Positions 33,211 to 41,309 of a stretch of 46,762 nt of DNA are shown in pieces. Every line of letters starts with the position of its first letter. Position 1 is the stretch's first letter. The notes under the pieces are model-generated. The model ran no database searches, was not told the origin of the DNA, and saw nothing but the letters and a program-made list of their open reading frames with translations. The position numbers were made by a program, and so were the translations under genes. Origin of the DNA: a virus; IMG/VR virus record IMGVR_UViG_3300042861_000953, positions 1 to 46,762 of that record. One strand, written 5' to 3'.

Positions 33211-33426
33211 TTGCAAAACCTAAAACCAAAGATGAAACTGCCGCTGATCTTGATGCTGGCAAGTTTTAGCGGTTGTCAGTCGACCAGCAGGTGTCCCCCG
33301 CTGGTCGACTATTCGGCCGAACTCCAAACCAAAGCGGCCAAAGAGTTAAGCGCTCTCCCCCGCGACAGCGCTGTTGCTAGACTTGTCGTCGACTACGGCC
33401 AGCTTCGCCGCACGTGCCGGCTTTAG
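33211..33426 (+). CDS. Rz1-like lipoprotein, putative outer-membrane spanin
   Basis: 71 residues from a TTG at 33211 (AGGGGG just upstream) or 64 from an ATG at 33232 that has no good ribosome-binding site. A hydrophobic leader KLPLILMLASFSGC ends in a lipobox-like FSGC, giving a mature lipoprotein that starts with cysteine. The rest is short and charged. Position after endolysin and holin fits an o-spanin. Its last 81 bp overlap the convergent gene at 33346. Confidence 0.6.
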   Translation: MQNLKPKMKLPLILMLASFSGCQSTSRCPPLVDYSAELQTKAAKELSALPRDSAVARLVVDYGQLRRTCRL

Positions 33427-33735
33427 ATCTTTCTTAGCCCTATACGACACATCCTGAAGACCTCGCGCCTGCGCATAATCTTCGGCAAACGTCGCCGCGA
33501 ACAGCTCATAATTCACCGCGTCAACATGGCTGTCCATGTGAGTGGGTGACGCAAAAGCGCGCGCGTTCTTAACGCAGGCTAGGATAATCGCAATCTCGTA
33601 GGGGTGAAACTCACGCCCCAGACGCAGCGTGGCCAGATCGGCCGCAAGCTGGAAATTGTTCTCTATGCCGCCGTATCCCTGACCGCGTTGGTCAATGATC
33701 TTAGCAGCTTCATACAGCAGTTCTTGAGGGTTCAT
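33346..33735 (-). CDS. DUF6378-like protein, copy 2
   Basis: 129 residues from the ATG at 33735. The motif GQGYGGIENNFQLAADLATL, then YEIAIILACVKNARAF and DAVNYELFAATFAEDY, fits the DUF6378 pattern and matches the position of the gene at 4823 in the other block. A lysine-rich tail overlaps the spanin gene on the opposite strand. It is last in the leftward arm. Role unknown. Confidence 0.7.
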   Translation of the reverse strand: MNPQELLYEAAKIIDQRGQGYGGIENNFQLAADLATLRLGREFHPYEIAIILACVKNARAFASPTHMDSHVDAVNYELFAATFAEDYAQARGLQDVSYRAKKDLKPARAAKLAVVDDKSSNSAVAGESA

Positions 33736-33922
33736 TTATCATCTCCATGATGGCCGCCCTTTCTCGTAACATGCGCAGCACAGTGTAACGCTGATGCAGT
33801 CGCACTAAGATGGTCGAGCGCCGGGCGTGACGCTGTTCCTCTTCCAGTAGGTCTAAGACCTCCTGTTCCGTCAGATCGGCCAGCCGATCATTTAACATTT
33901 TCCACGTCATCGGCTCGGTCAT
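33710..33922 (-). CDS. Small charged helical protein, copy 2
   Basis: 70 residues. It shares LEEEQRHARRSTILVRLHQR with the 4657 protein. The start overlaps the end of the HNH gene and the end overlaps the next ATG. In copy 1 this gene abuts the SNF2 gene directly; here an HNH gene has come between them. Confidence 0.72.
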   Translation of the reverse strand: MTEPMTWKMLNDRLADLTEQEVLDLLEEEQRHARRSTILVRLHQRYTVLRMLRERAAIMEMINEPSRTAV

Positions 33923-34407
33923 TTGTGCCTCGCAAATTCGCCGTGGTATTTATCTCTAGCTTCGGACGCCACAAGCGCCGCCAATTCTAAGTCATGGACA
34001 AGGCCATAAAATAACATTTTGCCTTTTGACAGTAACATGACTTTCCATTTGCCGCTTACGCTTTGGCTAACATTTTTAACGCCGGATGTATTGTTCGCGC
34101 TTATTTTTCTGTTGTGACCGTTTCGTATAAAATCGGCTGGGCGCAAATTTTCTATTCTGTTGTTCAATGGATTACCGTCTATATGGTCTATATTTTCAGG
34201 TATATAGCCGTGATGAATTAAATAGATCAGTTGATGCACGCCATAATAGCGTTTCTTATACATTGTGTTGCGGTAGCCATTACCGTGCATATGCCCGGCT
34301 TCGTCGCCTATACGCGCGCGGCTACCCGGCTGTATTTTCCAATACAGTTTGCCATCGCGGTATTCCCACACCGCTTTAGCTTCAGTTTGTGTTAGACAGC
34401 TCGGCAA
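33919..34407 (-). CDS. HNH-AP2 homing-type endonuclease
   Basis: 162 residues. HNH core NIDHIDGNPLNNRIENLRPAD, C-terminal AP2-like segment (SGVKNVSQSVSGKWKVML). The start lies inside the last 26 bp of the SNF2 gene and the stop overlaps the next ATG, so it sits neatly in the operon without breaking a gene. It is absent at the equivalent place of the first block. Confidence 0.92.
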   Translation of the reverse strand: MPSCLTQTEAKAVWEYRDGKLYWKIQPGSRARIGDEAGHMHGNGYRNTMYKKRYYGVHQLIYLIHHGYIPENIDHIDGNPLNNRIENLRPADFIRNGHNRKISANNTSGVKNVSQSVSGKWKVMLLSKGKMLFYGLVHDLELAALVASEARDKYHGEFARHK

Positions 34408-35665
34408 GGGCCAACTCCGCTAAAGATTTTTTGTCGTGTAGCGCATCATATATGCGCTCGTCAATAGTTTTATTACACATGATGACATAACACCATACGT
34501 CACGCGTCTGGCCGCTGCGATGCAGCCGGCCGACTGTCTGTTCGAATAGTTCAAGCGACCACGGCAGCGACAGGAAAATGATCTTGTTGCCGCCAAATTG
34601 TAGATTGAGCCCGTGGCCGGCGCTCTTGGGATGAATCGCCAATAGTTCAATCGCGCCGGCGTTCCAGCGTTCGACGGCGTTAGGCGCGTCGATTGTCGTC
34701 ACGTTGAACTGGCGCTGAAGCTCGGCTAATTCTTCTTTGTAATTGTAGACGATAATAGTGTTGTCTCGCTGGTTTTCGTCGAGGATGTCTCGGAGAGATT
34801 CAAACTTTTGGCGTCCAAACCACTGAGCAGCGCCTTGGCTATCATAAGCGAAGCCGGACGTGAGCTGCTGAAGCTTGTTTGTGACAGCAGCCGCTGTCGG
34901 AGCCGTGATCTCTTCATGCACATATTCCTTCTTCATGTTCTCGTATGGCGTGCGGTCCTCAAGCTCGCACCGGATCTGCACAACATGGAGCGGCGGCAGC
35001 TTGTCCTTATACTCGCCAGGCTCCAACACGTATGTCGCCGGCTTGATTGCCTCCATGACTTTTGGCAGCGCTTGCGGCAGCGGCTCCCATTGGCCGTAAT
35101 CGCGGTTCACGCAGTAAAAATATTGCTGTAAGAATGCGCCCTTGCTGCGGCCTAATAACGTCTGATCGACAACCTTGCACTGGCCAAACACGTCTTCTAG
35201 GCCGTTTGACGTAAATGATCCGGTAAGCCCCCAGCGGATCTTAAACTGGTCGAGGATCTTGAGCAGGAACTTGAACCGCTTGCCAGACGGATTTTTAAGC
35301 CGCGTTAGCTCGTCAAATACAATGCCATCAAAGTCTTTCGGGTCAATCGACGGGATGTTGTCGTAGTTGGTGACGACAATATCAACGTCCGACGCAAACG
35401 CTTTCTTGCGTTGCGCTGGCGTGCCAACAGCGACGGCCATGCTCATGTGTTCAGCCCATTTCGGCCGCTCGACAGGCCACACGTCAGTGCAAACGCGCTT
35501 CGGCGCTAACACAAGCCAACGGTCGCAATGACCTTTGCTGGTCATGTCCGACATAGCCGTTAGCGTAATCGCTGTCTTGCCCGCGCCCACTGGCGCAAGG
35601 ATCATTGCCCGATCATGGGCAAAGAGGAAATCGGCGGCTTCGTGCTGGTATGGGCGCAGATCCAT
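34382..35665 (-). CDS. SNF2/DEAD-like helicase, copy 2
   Basis: 427 residues. GAGGATG lies upstream of the ATG. Walker A APVGAGKTAIT, DExx box IVFDELTRLKN and motif VI QTVGRLHRSGQTRDV. It is clearly homologous along its length to copy 1 at 3399 but diverged, with lower GC at third positions. It overlaps the VRR-NUC gene by 64 bp. Confidence 0.92.
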   Translation of the reverse strand: MDLRPYQHEAADFLFAHDRAMILAPVGAGKTAITLTAMSDMTSKGHCDRWLVLAPKRVCTDVWPVERPKWAEHMSMAVAVGTPAQRKKAFASDVDIVVTNYDNIPSIDPKDFDGIVFDELTRLKNPSGKRFKFLLKILDQFKIRWGLTGSFTSNGLEDVFGQCKVVDQTLLGRSKGAFLQQYFYCVNRDYGQWEPLPQALPKVMEAIKPATYVLEPGEYKDKLPPLHVVQIRCELEDRTPYENMKKEYVHEEITAPTAAAVTNKLQQLTSGFAYDSQGAAQWFGRQKFESLRDILDENQRDNTIIVYNYKEELAELQRQFNVTTIDAPNAVERWNAGAIELLAIHPKSAGHGLNLQFGGNKIIFLSLPWSLELFEQTVGRLHRSGQTRDVWCYVIMCNKTIDERIYDALHDKKSLAELALAELSNTN

Positions 35666-35919
35666 TGGTCAACATCCTCTTTGGACCATAAGCAGGCATA
35701 GTTCTGATTAAGCGCGCGCATATCAGACGCAAATATTTGTTGTAGTGGCGATAATTTACCGCCATGACGTTTCAATTCGACAAAATGTGTGGACCCATCG
35801 GCAAAGCAAACCACGCGATCACTGACGCCGCGATTCGATGGTGAGACAAATTTATATGCTTTGCCGCCAACGGCTTGCACACATTTTACGAAATATTTTT
35901 CGATGTCACGTTCCAACAT
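35602..35919 (-). CDS. VRR-NUC domain nuclease, copy 2
   Basis: 105 residues. GGKAYKF, GVSDRVVCF and FVELK are the family core (D, E-x-K). It is homologous to the 3148 gene but has an extended C-terminus (STKPPISSLPMIGQ) read over the helicase start. It begins the leftward arm of the bidirectional hub at 35920-35981. Confidence 0.88.
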   Translation of the reverse strand: MLERDIEKYFVKCVQAVGGKAYKFVSPSNRGVSDRVVCFADGSTHFVELKRHGGKLSPLQQIFASDMRALNQNYACLWSKEDVDQWICAHTSTKPPISSLPMIGQ

Positions 35920-35929
35920 AAAAAGTCTC

Positions 35930-35959
35930 TTGACACACCCGTAAAGAAAAGTCTAGTGT
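35930..35959 (+). promoter_or_regulatory. Candidate rightward promoter with CTTGACACA box, right hub
   Basis: TTGACA at 35930-35935 with a weak -10 (TAGTGT at 35954-35959, 18-bp spacer), upstream of AAAGGTAAGG and the ATG at 35982. The box CTTGACACA and the GAAAGGTAAGGT leader also occur at the left hub. Confidence 0.45.
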
Positions 35960-35981
35960 CGAATCACTGAAAGGTAAGGTA

Positions 35982-37076
35982 ATGGCACACAGCAACATCG
36001 TCGGCGGTTCGACCGCCAAGCGACTTATCAAATGCCCCGGTTCGCGGGCGCTTGTGAACACAGTTCCACCAAAGCCAACAAGCAGTTATGCCGAAGAAGG
36101 CTCGCGTCTGCATGACGCCATGCACATGATTTTGTCGCATGGTGCAAGCGTCGAAGATTACCCTGATAATGAGAAGCTAATCCTTGCTCTTGACTCACTT
36201 AATCAGATCGACCCTAATAGTGAGCTTGAGTTTGCCACGGAGGTAAATGTCCATTTCAATGACTTTCTTGCCGGAGTTTACGGTTCTTGCGATCTCGCTG
36301 GCCGTATACGCAATCGTGCGATAGTCCTAGACTGGAAGTTTGGGGATGGCGTTGCGGTAGACGCCGAAGAAAACGAACAGCTTATGTTCTACACCGCCGC
36401 AGGAATGCGGACGGAAGAATTGCGCTGGGTCTTTGAAGGCGTTGACGAGATCGAACTTGTCATCGTGCAGCCGCCTTACGTTAAGCGTTGGGTGACGACG
36501 CCTGGTCGTATCAAGGCATTCGAGCGCACACTGTATGACGCTGTGCAAGCGTCGTTTCGCCCTAACCCTAAGTTTGAAGCTGGCGATCATTGCCGTTGGT
36601 GCGCCGCCAAGCCAGTCTGTCCGTTGCTGACAGGTCAACTTGAGCGCGCCGTTGCGACGAAGGTAAAAGCTATTGATGTGGAGAAAGTCGGCAATGCTCT
36701 GGCGTTTGCGATCCTTGCGGAAGAATGGGCTAAAAGCGTGCGTGAACTGGCCCAGACGATGCTGGAGAATAACGCGCCCATCGACGGATGGAAGCTTGTC
36801 CCCAAGCGCGCCACTCGTCAATGGGTTGATGCTGAAGGAGCGCGAGAGGCTCTTGAGCAAATGGGACTTGACTCCGAAGAATTGATTGTGACGGAACTGA
36901 AATCGCCGGCGCAAGTCGAGAAAGTGCTGAAAAAGCACAAGCTCGAACTGCCGAAAGATCTGGTCGTCGCAGTCTCAACAGGTAACACGATAGCGCCGGA
37001 GAGCGATCCCCGTCCTGCCGTGCTTACAATAGGTTCCGATATTCGTCGGGCCTTCTCTAAACTTGAGGTAAAGTAA
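35982..37076 (+). CDS. DUF2800 family RecB-type nuclease, copy 2
   Basis: 364 residues from an ATG with AAGGTAAGG upstream. VLDWKFGDGVAVDAEENEQ is the nuclease core and HCRWCAAKPVC the cysteine cluster. It is homologous over its full length to 1430-2521. The end overlaps the next ATG by one base. It is probably a recombination nuclease working with the next gene and the SNF2/VRR pair. Confidence 0.9.
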   Translation: MAHSNIVGGSTAKRLIKCPGSRALVNTVPPKPTSSYAEEGSRLHDAMHMILSHGASVEDYPDNEKLILALDSLNQIDPNSELEFATEVNVHFNDFLAGVYGSCDLAGRIRNRAIVLDWKFGDGVAVDAEENEQLMFYTAAGMRTEELRWVFEGVDEIELVIVQPPYVKRWVTTPGRIKAFERTLYDAVQASFRPNPKFEAGDHCRWCAAKPVCPLLTGQLERAVATKVKAIDVEKVGNALAFAILAEEWAKSVRELAQTMLENNAPIDGWKLVPKRATRQWVDAEGAREALEQMGLDSEELIVTELKSPAQVEKVLKKHKLELPKDLVVAVSTGNTIAPESDPRPAVLTIGSDIRRAFSKLEVK

Positions 37077-37702
37077 TGTCCAATATTGTTAAATTCGGCA
37101 ACGCCAATCTCCCCACCGCTGCGTCTCTGGCTGAGTCGCTGCGTAAGCTCGACACTGAGGCTTCAGTTGGTTCGGTCATCCTGAAAATGGATAAGACTGG
37201 CCACTGGGTTTACGGTGCGGATCAGACTGAGATCGACAAAGACGGACGCTGGGCGGTCAATCCGTTCTCGTTCGTCCACGGTTTCATTGCGTGGGGCGAA
37301 GGCGAGGTGCTTGGCGAGAAGATGGTGTCCATTACGGAACCGCTTCCCGAACTGGACGTAGCTCCTCCCGGCGCTAAGCGCGGTTGGGAGCCCCAGGTTG
37401 GCATGAGCGTCAAGTGCCTTGATGGTGAGGATGCTGGCACGGAAGCCCGCTATACGGTCACGTCCGTTGGCGGCAAGCGCGCTATGCACCAGCTTGCCAT
37501 GAAGGTTGCCGATCAGGTCGAGAAAAATCAGGACGCGCCTGTGGCCGTCGTGAAACTCGGCTCGGAATATTATCAGCACAAGTCCTACGGTCGCGTCTTC
37601 ACTCCGGTGTTCGACGTGATCGAATGGATCTCGCTCGACGGTGCGCCGGCCGAATCGGTCGATGGCTCCGCTGGTGACACCGGCCGTCGTCGTCGCGGCT
37701 GA
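37076..37702 (+). CDS. Conserved phage early protein, copy 2
   Basis: 208 residues, the same length as copy 1 at 802. NPFSFVHGFIAWGEGEVLGE and SYGRVFTPVFDVIEWISLDG are shared with small changes. Ends in GRRRRG. A strong terminator follows. Possible ssDNA-binding role from position only. Confidence 0.82.
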   Translation: MSNIVKFGNANLPTAASLAESLRKLDTEASVGSVILKMDKTGHWVYGADQTEIDKDGRWAVNPFSFVHGFIAWGEGEVLGEKMVSITEPLPELDVAPPGAKRGWEPQVGMSVKCLDGEDAGTEARYTVTSVGGKRAMHQLAMKVADQVEKNQDAPVAVVKLGSEYYQHKSYGRVFTPVFDVIEWISLDGAPAESVDGSAGDTGRRRRG

Positions 37703-37711
37703 TAATAGGGA

Positions 37712-37743
37712 GGGGGAGGCGGATGCGCGCCTTCCCCTTTTTT
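37712..37743 (+). terminator. Rho-independent terminator after copy-2 early genes
   Basis: A 10-bp stem (GGGGGAGGCG / CGCCTTCCCC, one G-U pair) with a six-base loop, followed by six T. This is the clearest intrinsic terminator in the window. It should reduce transcription into the replication genes downstream. Confidence 0.85.
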
Positions 37744-37756
37744 CAGGATTATTACG

Positions 37757-38404
37757 ATGACTTGGCTATTTCCCTACGCGGGCTATGACGGCCCGAAACG
37801 CAAACCACCGAAACGCAAACCGCCTCCACCGCCGCCGCGCAAGAAACTGCCGCGTCCGGTTGAGCGCCCGCTGCTAAACTTTTCCGGTATATCTAACATG
37901 CCGCCGTCGCTGCGTGCGATCATGCTAGAGGTTTGCGAAGAGCATAACGTCGTGCCGGCGGACATTGCCGGGCATGACAGCCGCCAGCATGTCGTGCAGG
38001 CGCGTCGCGTCTACTGCATTATGGCTCGCGCTCGGTCTAAATACAGCTACACAAGCATTGGTCGGTCGATCAATAAAGATCATACGACCGTGATTCATTA
38101 CGTGAAGCAAGGTCAGGCTGGGCACTCGTTAGCACCTGTGGAACAGACTACGACGCCGCCCAGACCCCGTGCCGTGCGCCAGCCGGTGACAGAACTGTCG
38201 CCGTTACAGCAGACCTACGCTAACCTTGCCGATCAAGGACTAGAGAAGGCGCAAATAGCGGAGCGCATGGGTAAGTCATTGGCCGCCGTTAGTCATTACG
38301 AGAAGCATGTAAGGAGGAAACGTGCCCAGCAATCCAGAGAAGCGCAAGGAACAGCGCCGTCGCCGGAACGAGGAACGCAAGAAGCGCATGTTGATCGACC
38401 CTGA
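37757..38404 (+). CDS. DnaA domain IV-like protein fused to a second HTH
   Basis: 215 residues. A basic, proline-rich N-terminus (KPPKRKPPPPPPRKK) leads into a DnaA domain IV-like region at about 50-115, ending YTSIGRSINKDHTTVIHYV. A C-terminal HTH of sigma-4/LuxR type follows (LSPLQQTYANLADQG, KAQIAERMGKSLAAVSHYEK). The C-terminal HTH resembles the left HTH at 5071. It may bind DnaA-box-like sites and a second motif, joining replication with regulation. Confidence 0.78.
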   Translation: MTWLFPYAGYDGPKRKPPKRKPPPPPPRKKLPRPVERPLLNFSGISNMPPSLRAIMLEVCEEHNVVPADIAGHDSRQHVVQARRVYCIMARARSKYSYTSIGRSINKDHTTVIHYVKQGQAGHSLAPVEQTTTPPRPRAVRQPVTELSPLQQTYANLADQGLEKAQIAERMGKSLAAVSHYEKHVRRKRAQQSREAQGTAPSPERGTQEAHVDRP

Positions 38405-38543
38405 ATATGCGGCGCAACAGAAAGACATTAACAAGCGCGCTACAGCGAAGTATGCGCTTAAGAAGAGCCGGGAAACCAGTGGCCCGGTAGGTAGCGGCAA
38501 GCCAGGGCGGATCGTATCGCTCTGCGGTTGGTTAGGATGGTGA
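38322..38543 (+). CDS. Small lysine/arginine-rich protein
   Basis: 73 residues from a GTG with a near-perfect AAGGAGG. Highly basic N-terminus (EKRKEQRRRRNEERKKRM) followed by YAAQQKDINKRATAKYA. Overlaps the previous gene by 83 bp. Probably binds nucleic acid; function unknown. Confidence 0.65.
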   Translation: MPSNPEKRKEQRRRRNEERKKRMLIDPEYAAQQKDINKRATAKYALKKSRETSGPVGSGKPGRIVSLCGWLGW

Positions 38544-38725
38544 AGATGTTGGAAATGCTGACAGACACAACGTTGTATCTTTTCTTCTACGGCTTTGGCC
38601 TACTCTCGGGAGTATTCGTATCATGGTTAGAATCATATTCTGCATCGCGCTCTTATCGTCATCAGCAGCAGCTCAAGAGATCTCAGTCTGGGGCGGCCCA
38701 AACGGGCCAGTCGCAACCGAACTGA
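38537..38725 (+). CDS. Small membrane protein
   Basis: About 62 residues (ATG at 38537; ATG at 38546 also possible). One membrane helix (LYLFFYGFGLLSGVFVSWL) followed by a polar glutamine-rich tail. The tail overlaps the next gene in another frame for about 100 bp. Function unknown. Confidence 0.5.
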   Translation: MVKMLEMLTDTTLYLFFYGFGLLSGVFVSWLESYSASRSYRHQQQLKRSQSGAAQTGQSQPN

Positions 38726-38862
38726 GCTACCCGAACGAGAACTTTTACTACACGCCCTACGGCCAGATTAGCGCACCAAAGGTGGGCGACATGACCGTCT
38801 ATAACGGCCCGAATGGAGAGTATCTTGGCTATCATGTGGGTGGATTTCGAGACGCGGAGTGA
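38623..38862 (+). CDS. Small secreted protein
   Basis: 79 residues with a clear Sec-type signal (MVRIIFCIALLSSSAAAQ) and probable cleavage after AAA. The mature part (ISVWGGPNGPV, NFYYTPYGQ, VYNGPNGEYLGY) has a repeated NGP turn. It overlaps the membrane-protein gene and the polymerase start. A periplasmic product inside a replication operon is unexpected. Role unknown. Confidence 0.6.
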   Translation: MVRIIFCIALLSSSAAAQEISVWGGPNGPVATELSYPNENFYYTPYGQISAPKVGDMTVYNGPNGEYLGYHVGGFRDAE

Positions 38863-40738
38863 ATGCGATCTGCCGGTGAATGGCGTGTATAACTATGCGC
38901 GCCATCACTCTACAGAAGTCATTTGCATGTCTTACGCGTATGCCGACGGCCTTGTGCAGACATGGCGGCCGGGCGAACCTATGCCGCCGATCAAGAGTCA
39001 GATCCGTGCACATAACGCAGCATTTGAGCGGCTTATTTTCTGGCACGTCCTGAAGATGCCAATACCGTTAGAACAATTCTACTGCACCGCTGCGCAAGCG
39101 CGGGCGAACTGTGCGCCGGGGAGTTTAGAAGATGTGGGACGATTTGCGGGAACCGATATGCGGAAGGATCATCGTGGGGCGGCTCTTGTTCGTGCTTGTT
39201 GTATTCCTCCCTTCCGCGATGATCTTATACCAGAGCTTATCGAATACTGCGAACAAGACGTGCGCACAATGCGCGCCGCTAGCAAAGCCATGCGGGAACT
39301 GACGCCGGAAGAACTGGAGGATTACCATGTTAACGAGCGCATCAATGATCGTGGCGTTCTTGTCGATCAGCGCCTATGCCGCGCGGCGGTCAAGTATGCG
39401 GCTGACGAACTTCAAGAGATCGAAGCTACGGTTAAAACCGTCACTAACGGTGAGATCACGACTGTTAGAAGTCCTAGAATGCGACTGTGGGTGCAAGAGC
39501 GGGTGGGGCCGACAGCGCGGAAGCTCATGGAACGAGACGACAAGTTCTCCATTGACAAAACCGTCAGGGCTAACCTACTGGCCATAGACGACCCGGAAGA
39601 GGTGCCTCCCGATGTCAGAGAAGTCATACAATGCGCGGACGATCTTTGGGCGTCTTCTGTTGCTAAATTTAATCGCCTTGATAATCTTGCTTGTGACGAT
39701 GGCCGTGTTAGAGGGGCTTTCGTCTTTGCGGGAGGATCAGCCACAGGACGGGCTTCCTCGTATGGTGCGCAAGTCCACAACTTTACACGTAAGTGCGCCG
39801 ATGACCCGGAAGCCGTGCGACATGCAATGGTTCGGAGTCATGCAATCGTGCCTCGTTACGGACGACGCGTCACAGACGTATTGCGAGGTATGTTACGGCC
39901 AGCCTTGATCCCTGAAAAGGGCAAGCAGTTCGTCGTCGCTGACTGGAGCGCCATCGAAGGCCGCGTTAATCCGTGGCTGTCCGCCAGAGGTGATGATAAG
40001 TTACAGGCGTTCCGCGACAGACTTGACCCATATATTGTGAACGCTGCCGCTACATTTCGTGTCAAGTATGATGAAGTAGACAAGTCGCAACGCCAAGTCG
40101 GTAAAGTTCAAGAGCTTGCGTGCGGATTCGGCGGCGGCGTTGGCGCGTTTGCGGCGATGGGCCGCGTCTATGGTCTGCATCTTCCTGAAGCTGAAGCGAA
40201 AAAGATGGTCGACGCATGGCGTCAAGCTAACCCATGGTCAGTGCCGTTTTGGTCTGATCTTGAGATTGCTTACATTCGTGCGTTGCGCAACCCCGGTAAA
40301 GTGTTTGAGGCTGGTAAAATAAAATACTTGGCCGACAAACAGCACCTTTGGTATGCTCTGCCTTCTGGCCGGGTGCTTTGTTACCCGAACGCCCGGTTCG
40401 AAGAAGATGGTTCGATCACCTATTCAAAAGCGTCTTGGAAGCCTGCGGCGGATGCTAAAGAGTGGCCTCGGGGTCGGCTCTGGAGAGGGCTGGCTTGCGA
40501 GAACGTCACACAAGCGACCGCCCATGATCTTCTACGTGAGGCTCTGCGGCGTCTTGATAAGTTGGGCTTTGAAACTGTTTTACATTGCCACGATGAAATC
40601 GTGCTGCAATGCGATGCGGAAAAGGCGCTTGACTCAAAAGACAAATTAGAAGAGATTATGTGCACGCCTCCTGATTGGTGCGCCGATTTGCCGCTAGAAG
40701 TTGAGGCGTCAATTATGAACCGATACGGAAAGGGTTAG
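38834..40738 (+). CDS. Family A DNA polymerase with 3'-5' exonuclease
   Basis: 634 residues from the ATG at 38834 (MWVDFETRSECDL); an in-frame ATG at 38813 is possible. The exonuclease begins with DFET and ends with the C-terminal exo motif YCEQDVRTM. The polymerase has motif A VADWSAIEGR near residue 368, motif B region RQVGKVQELACGFGGGV near 420 and motif C HCHDE near 585. It is the replicative polymerase. The last 25 residues occur a second time downstream of the inserted HNH gene. Confidence 0.93.
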   Translation: MWVDFETRSECDLPVNGVYNYARHHSTEVICMSYAYADGLVQTWRPGEPMPPIKSQIRAHNAAFERLIFWHVLKMPIPLEQFYCTAAQARANCAPGSLEDVGRFAGTDMRKDHRGAALVRACCIPPFRDDLIPELIEYCEQDVRTMRAASKAMRELTPEELEDYHVNERINDRGVLVDQRLCRAAVKYAADELQEIEATVKTVTNGEITTVRSPRMRLWVQERVGPTARKLMERDDKFSIDKTVRANLLAIDDPEEVPPDVREVIQCADDLWASSVAKFNRLDNLACDDGRVRGAFVFAGGSATGRASSYGAQVHNFTRKCADDPEAVRHAMVRSHAIVPRYGRRVTDVLRGMLRPALIPEKGKQFVVADWSAIEGRVNPWLSARGDDKLQAFRDRLDPYIVNAAATFRVKYDEVDKSQRQVGKVQELACGFGGGVGAFAAMGRVYGLHLPEAEAKKMVDAWRQANPWSVPFWSDLEIAYIRALRNPGKVFEAGKIKYLADKQHLWYALPSGRVLCYPNARFEEDGSITYSKASWKPAADAKEWPRGRLWRGLACENVTQATAHDLLREALRRLDKLGFETVLHCHDEIVLQCDAEKALDSKDKLEEIMCTPPDWCADLPLEVEASIMNRYGKG

Positions 40739-40740
40739 CC

Positions 40741-41232
40741 GTGGTTACACATAAACGGCTTACAGAATTGTTTGTTTACGTTAAAAGCTCGGGCGATTTT
40801 ATTCGTCGCGTGGCGACAGGACGAAATGGTTGTCATCGTGCGGGTGTATATGCCGGGACGATTCAAAATCATGGTTATCTCGTCATATCTATAGACAAAA
40901 AACGCTATATGGCGCACAGATTAGCTTGGTTCTATGTCCACGGCGTGTGGCCTAAGGGTGATTTAGACCACATAAACGAGGATAAATTAGACAATCGCAT
41001 AGCTAACTTACGCGAAGCGACGCGGCGGCAAAACATGCAGAATGTGCGCCGGCATAAGCATAACATGAGCGGTTACAAAGGTGTGGCGTGGCATCATCAA
41101 CGTAGTAAATGGCGCGCGTATATATTTGATAACTATCGTCAGATTCATTTGGGGCTTTTCGATTCGCGGGAAGCGGCGGCGGCTGCAAGAGCCAAAGCCG
41201 AAAAAGAATATCATTCGCATAGAGTGGTTTGA
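40741..41232 (+). CDS. HNH-AP2 homing-type endonuclease in the polymerase 3' region
   Basis: 163 residues from a GTG two bases after the polymerase stop, AAAGGG upstream. HNH core DLDHINEDKLDNRIANLREA and AP2-like C-terminus (GYKGVAWHHQRSKWRAYI). Its stop overlaps the ATG of the polymerase remnant. The gene probably homes to the polymerase gene and replaced its 3' end. Confidence 0.93.
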   Translation: MVTHKRLTELFVYVKSSGDFIRRVATGRNGCHRAGVYAGTIQNHGYLVISIDKKRYMAHRLAWFYVHGVWPKGDLDHINEDKLDNRIANLREATRRQNMQNVRRHKHNMSGYKGVAWHHQRSKWRAYIFDNYRQIHLGLFDSREAAAAARAKAEKEYHSHRVV

Positions 41233-41309
41233 TGACGACGCCGCCCGTATGGGCGGAAGGACTACCGCTCGACGTAGAAGCGAGCGTTATGGGGAGGTAT
41301 GGCAAGTGA
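41232..41309 (+). pseudogene. Second copy of the DNA polymerase C-terminus
   Basis: 25 codons starting MTTPPVWAEGLPLDVEAS and ending VMGRYGK. The intact polymerase ends MCTPPDWCADLPLEVEAS, IMNRYGKG; 17 of 25 positions are identical. The remnant begins at the same methionine, directly after the HNH gene. It looks like the original 3' end, displaced when the HNH gene arrived with a related 3' end from another phage. Confidence 0.85.

Noticed and set aside
38537-38862. Rz/Rz1-type nested spanin pair
   Set aside because: The inner gene has a normal signal peptide but no lipobox cysteine, and the pair sits far from the lysis genes.
40741-41309. Group I intron or intein in the polymerase gene
   Set aside because: The polymerase frame is complete, with its own stop, before the HNH gene, and there are no intein splice residues. 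A free-standing HNH gene with a displaced 3' end fits better.
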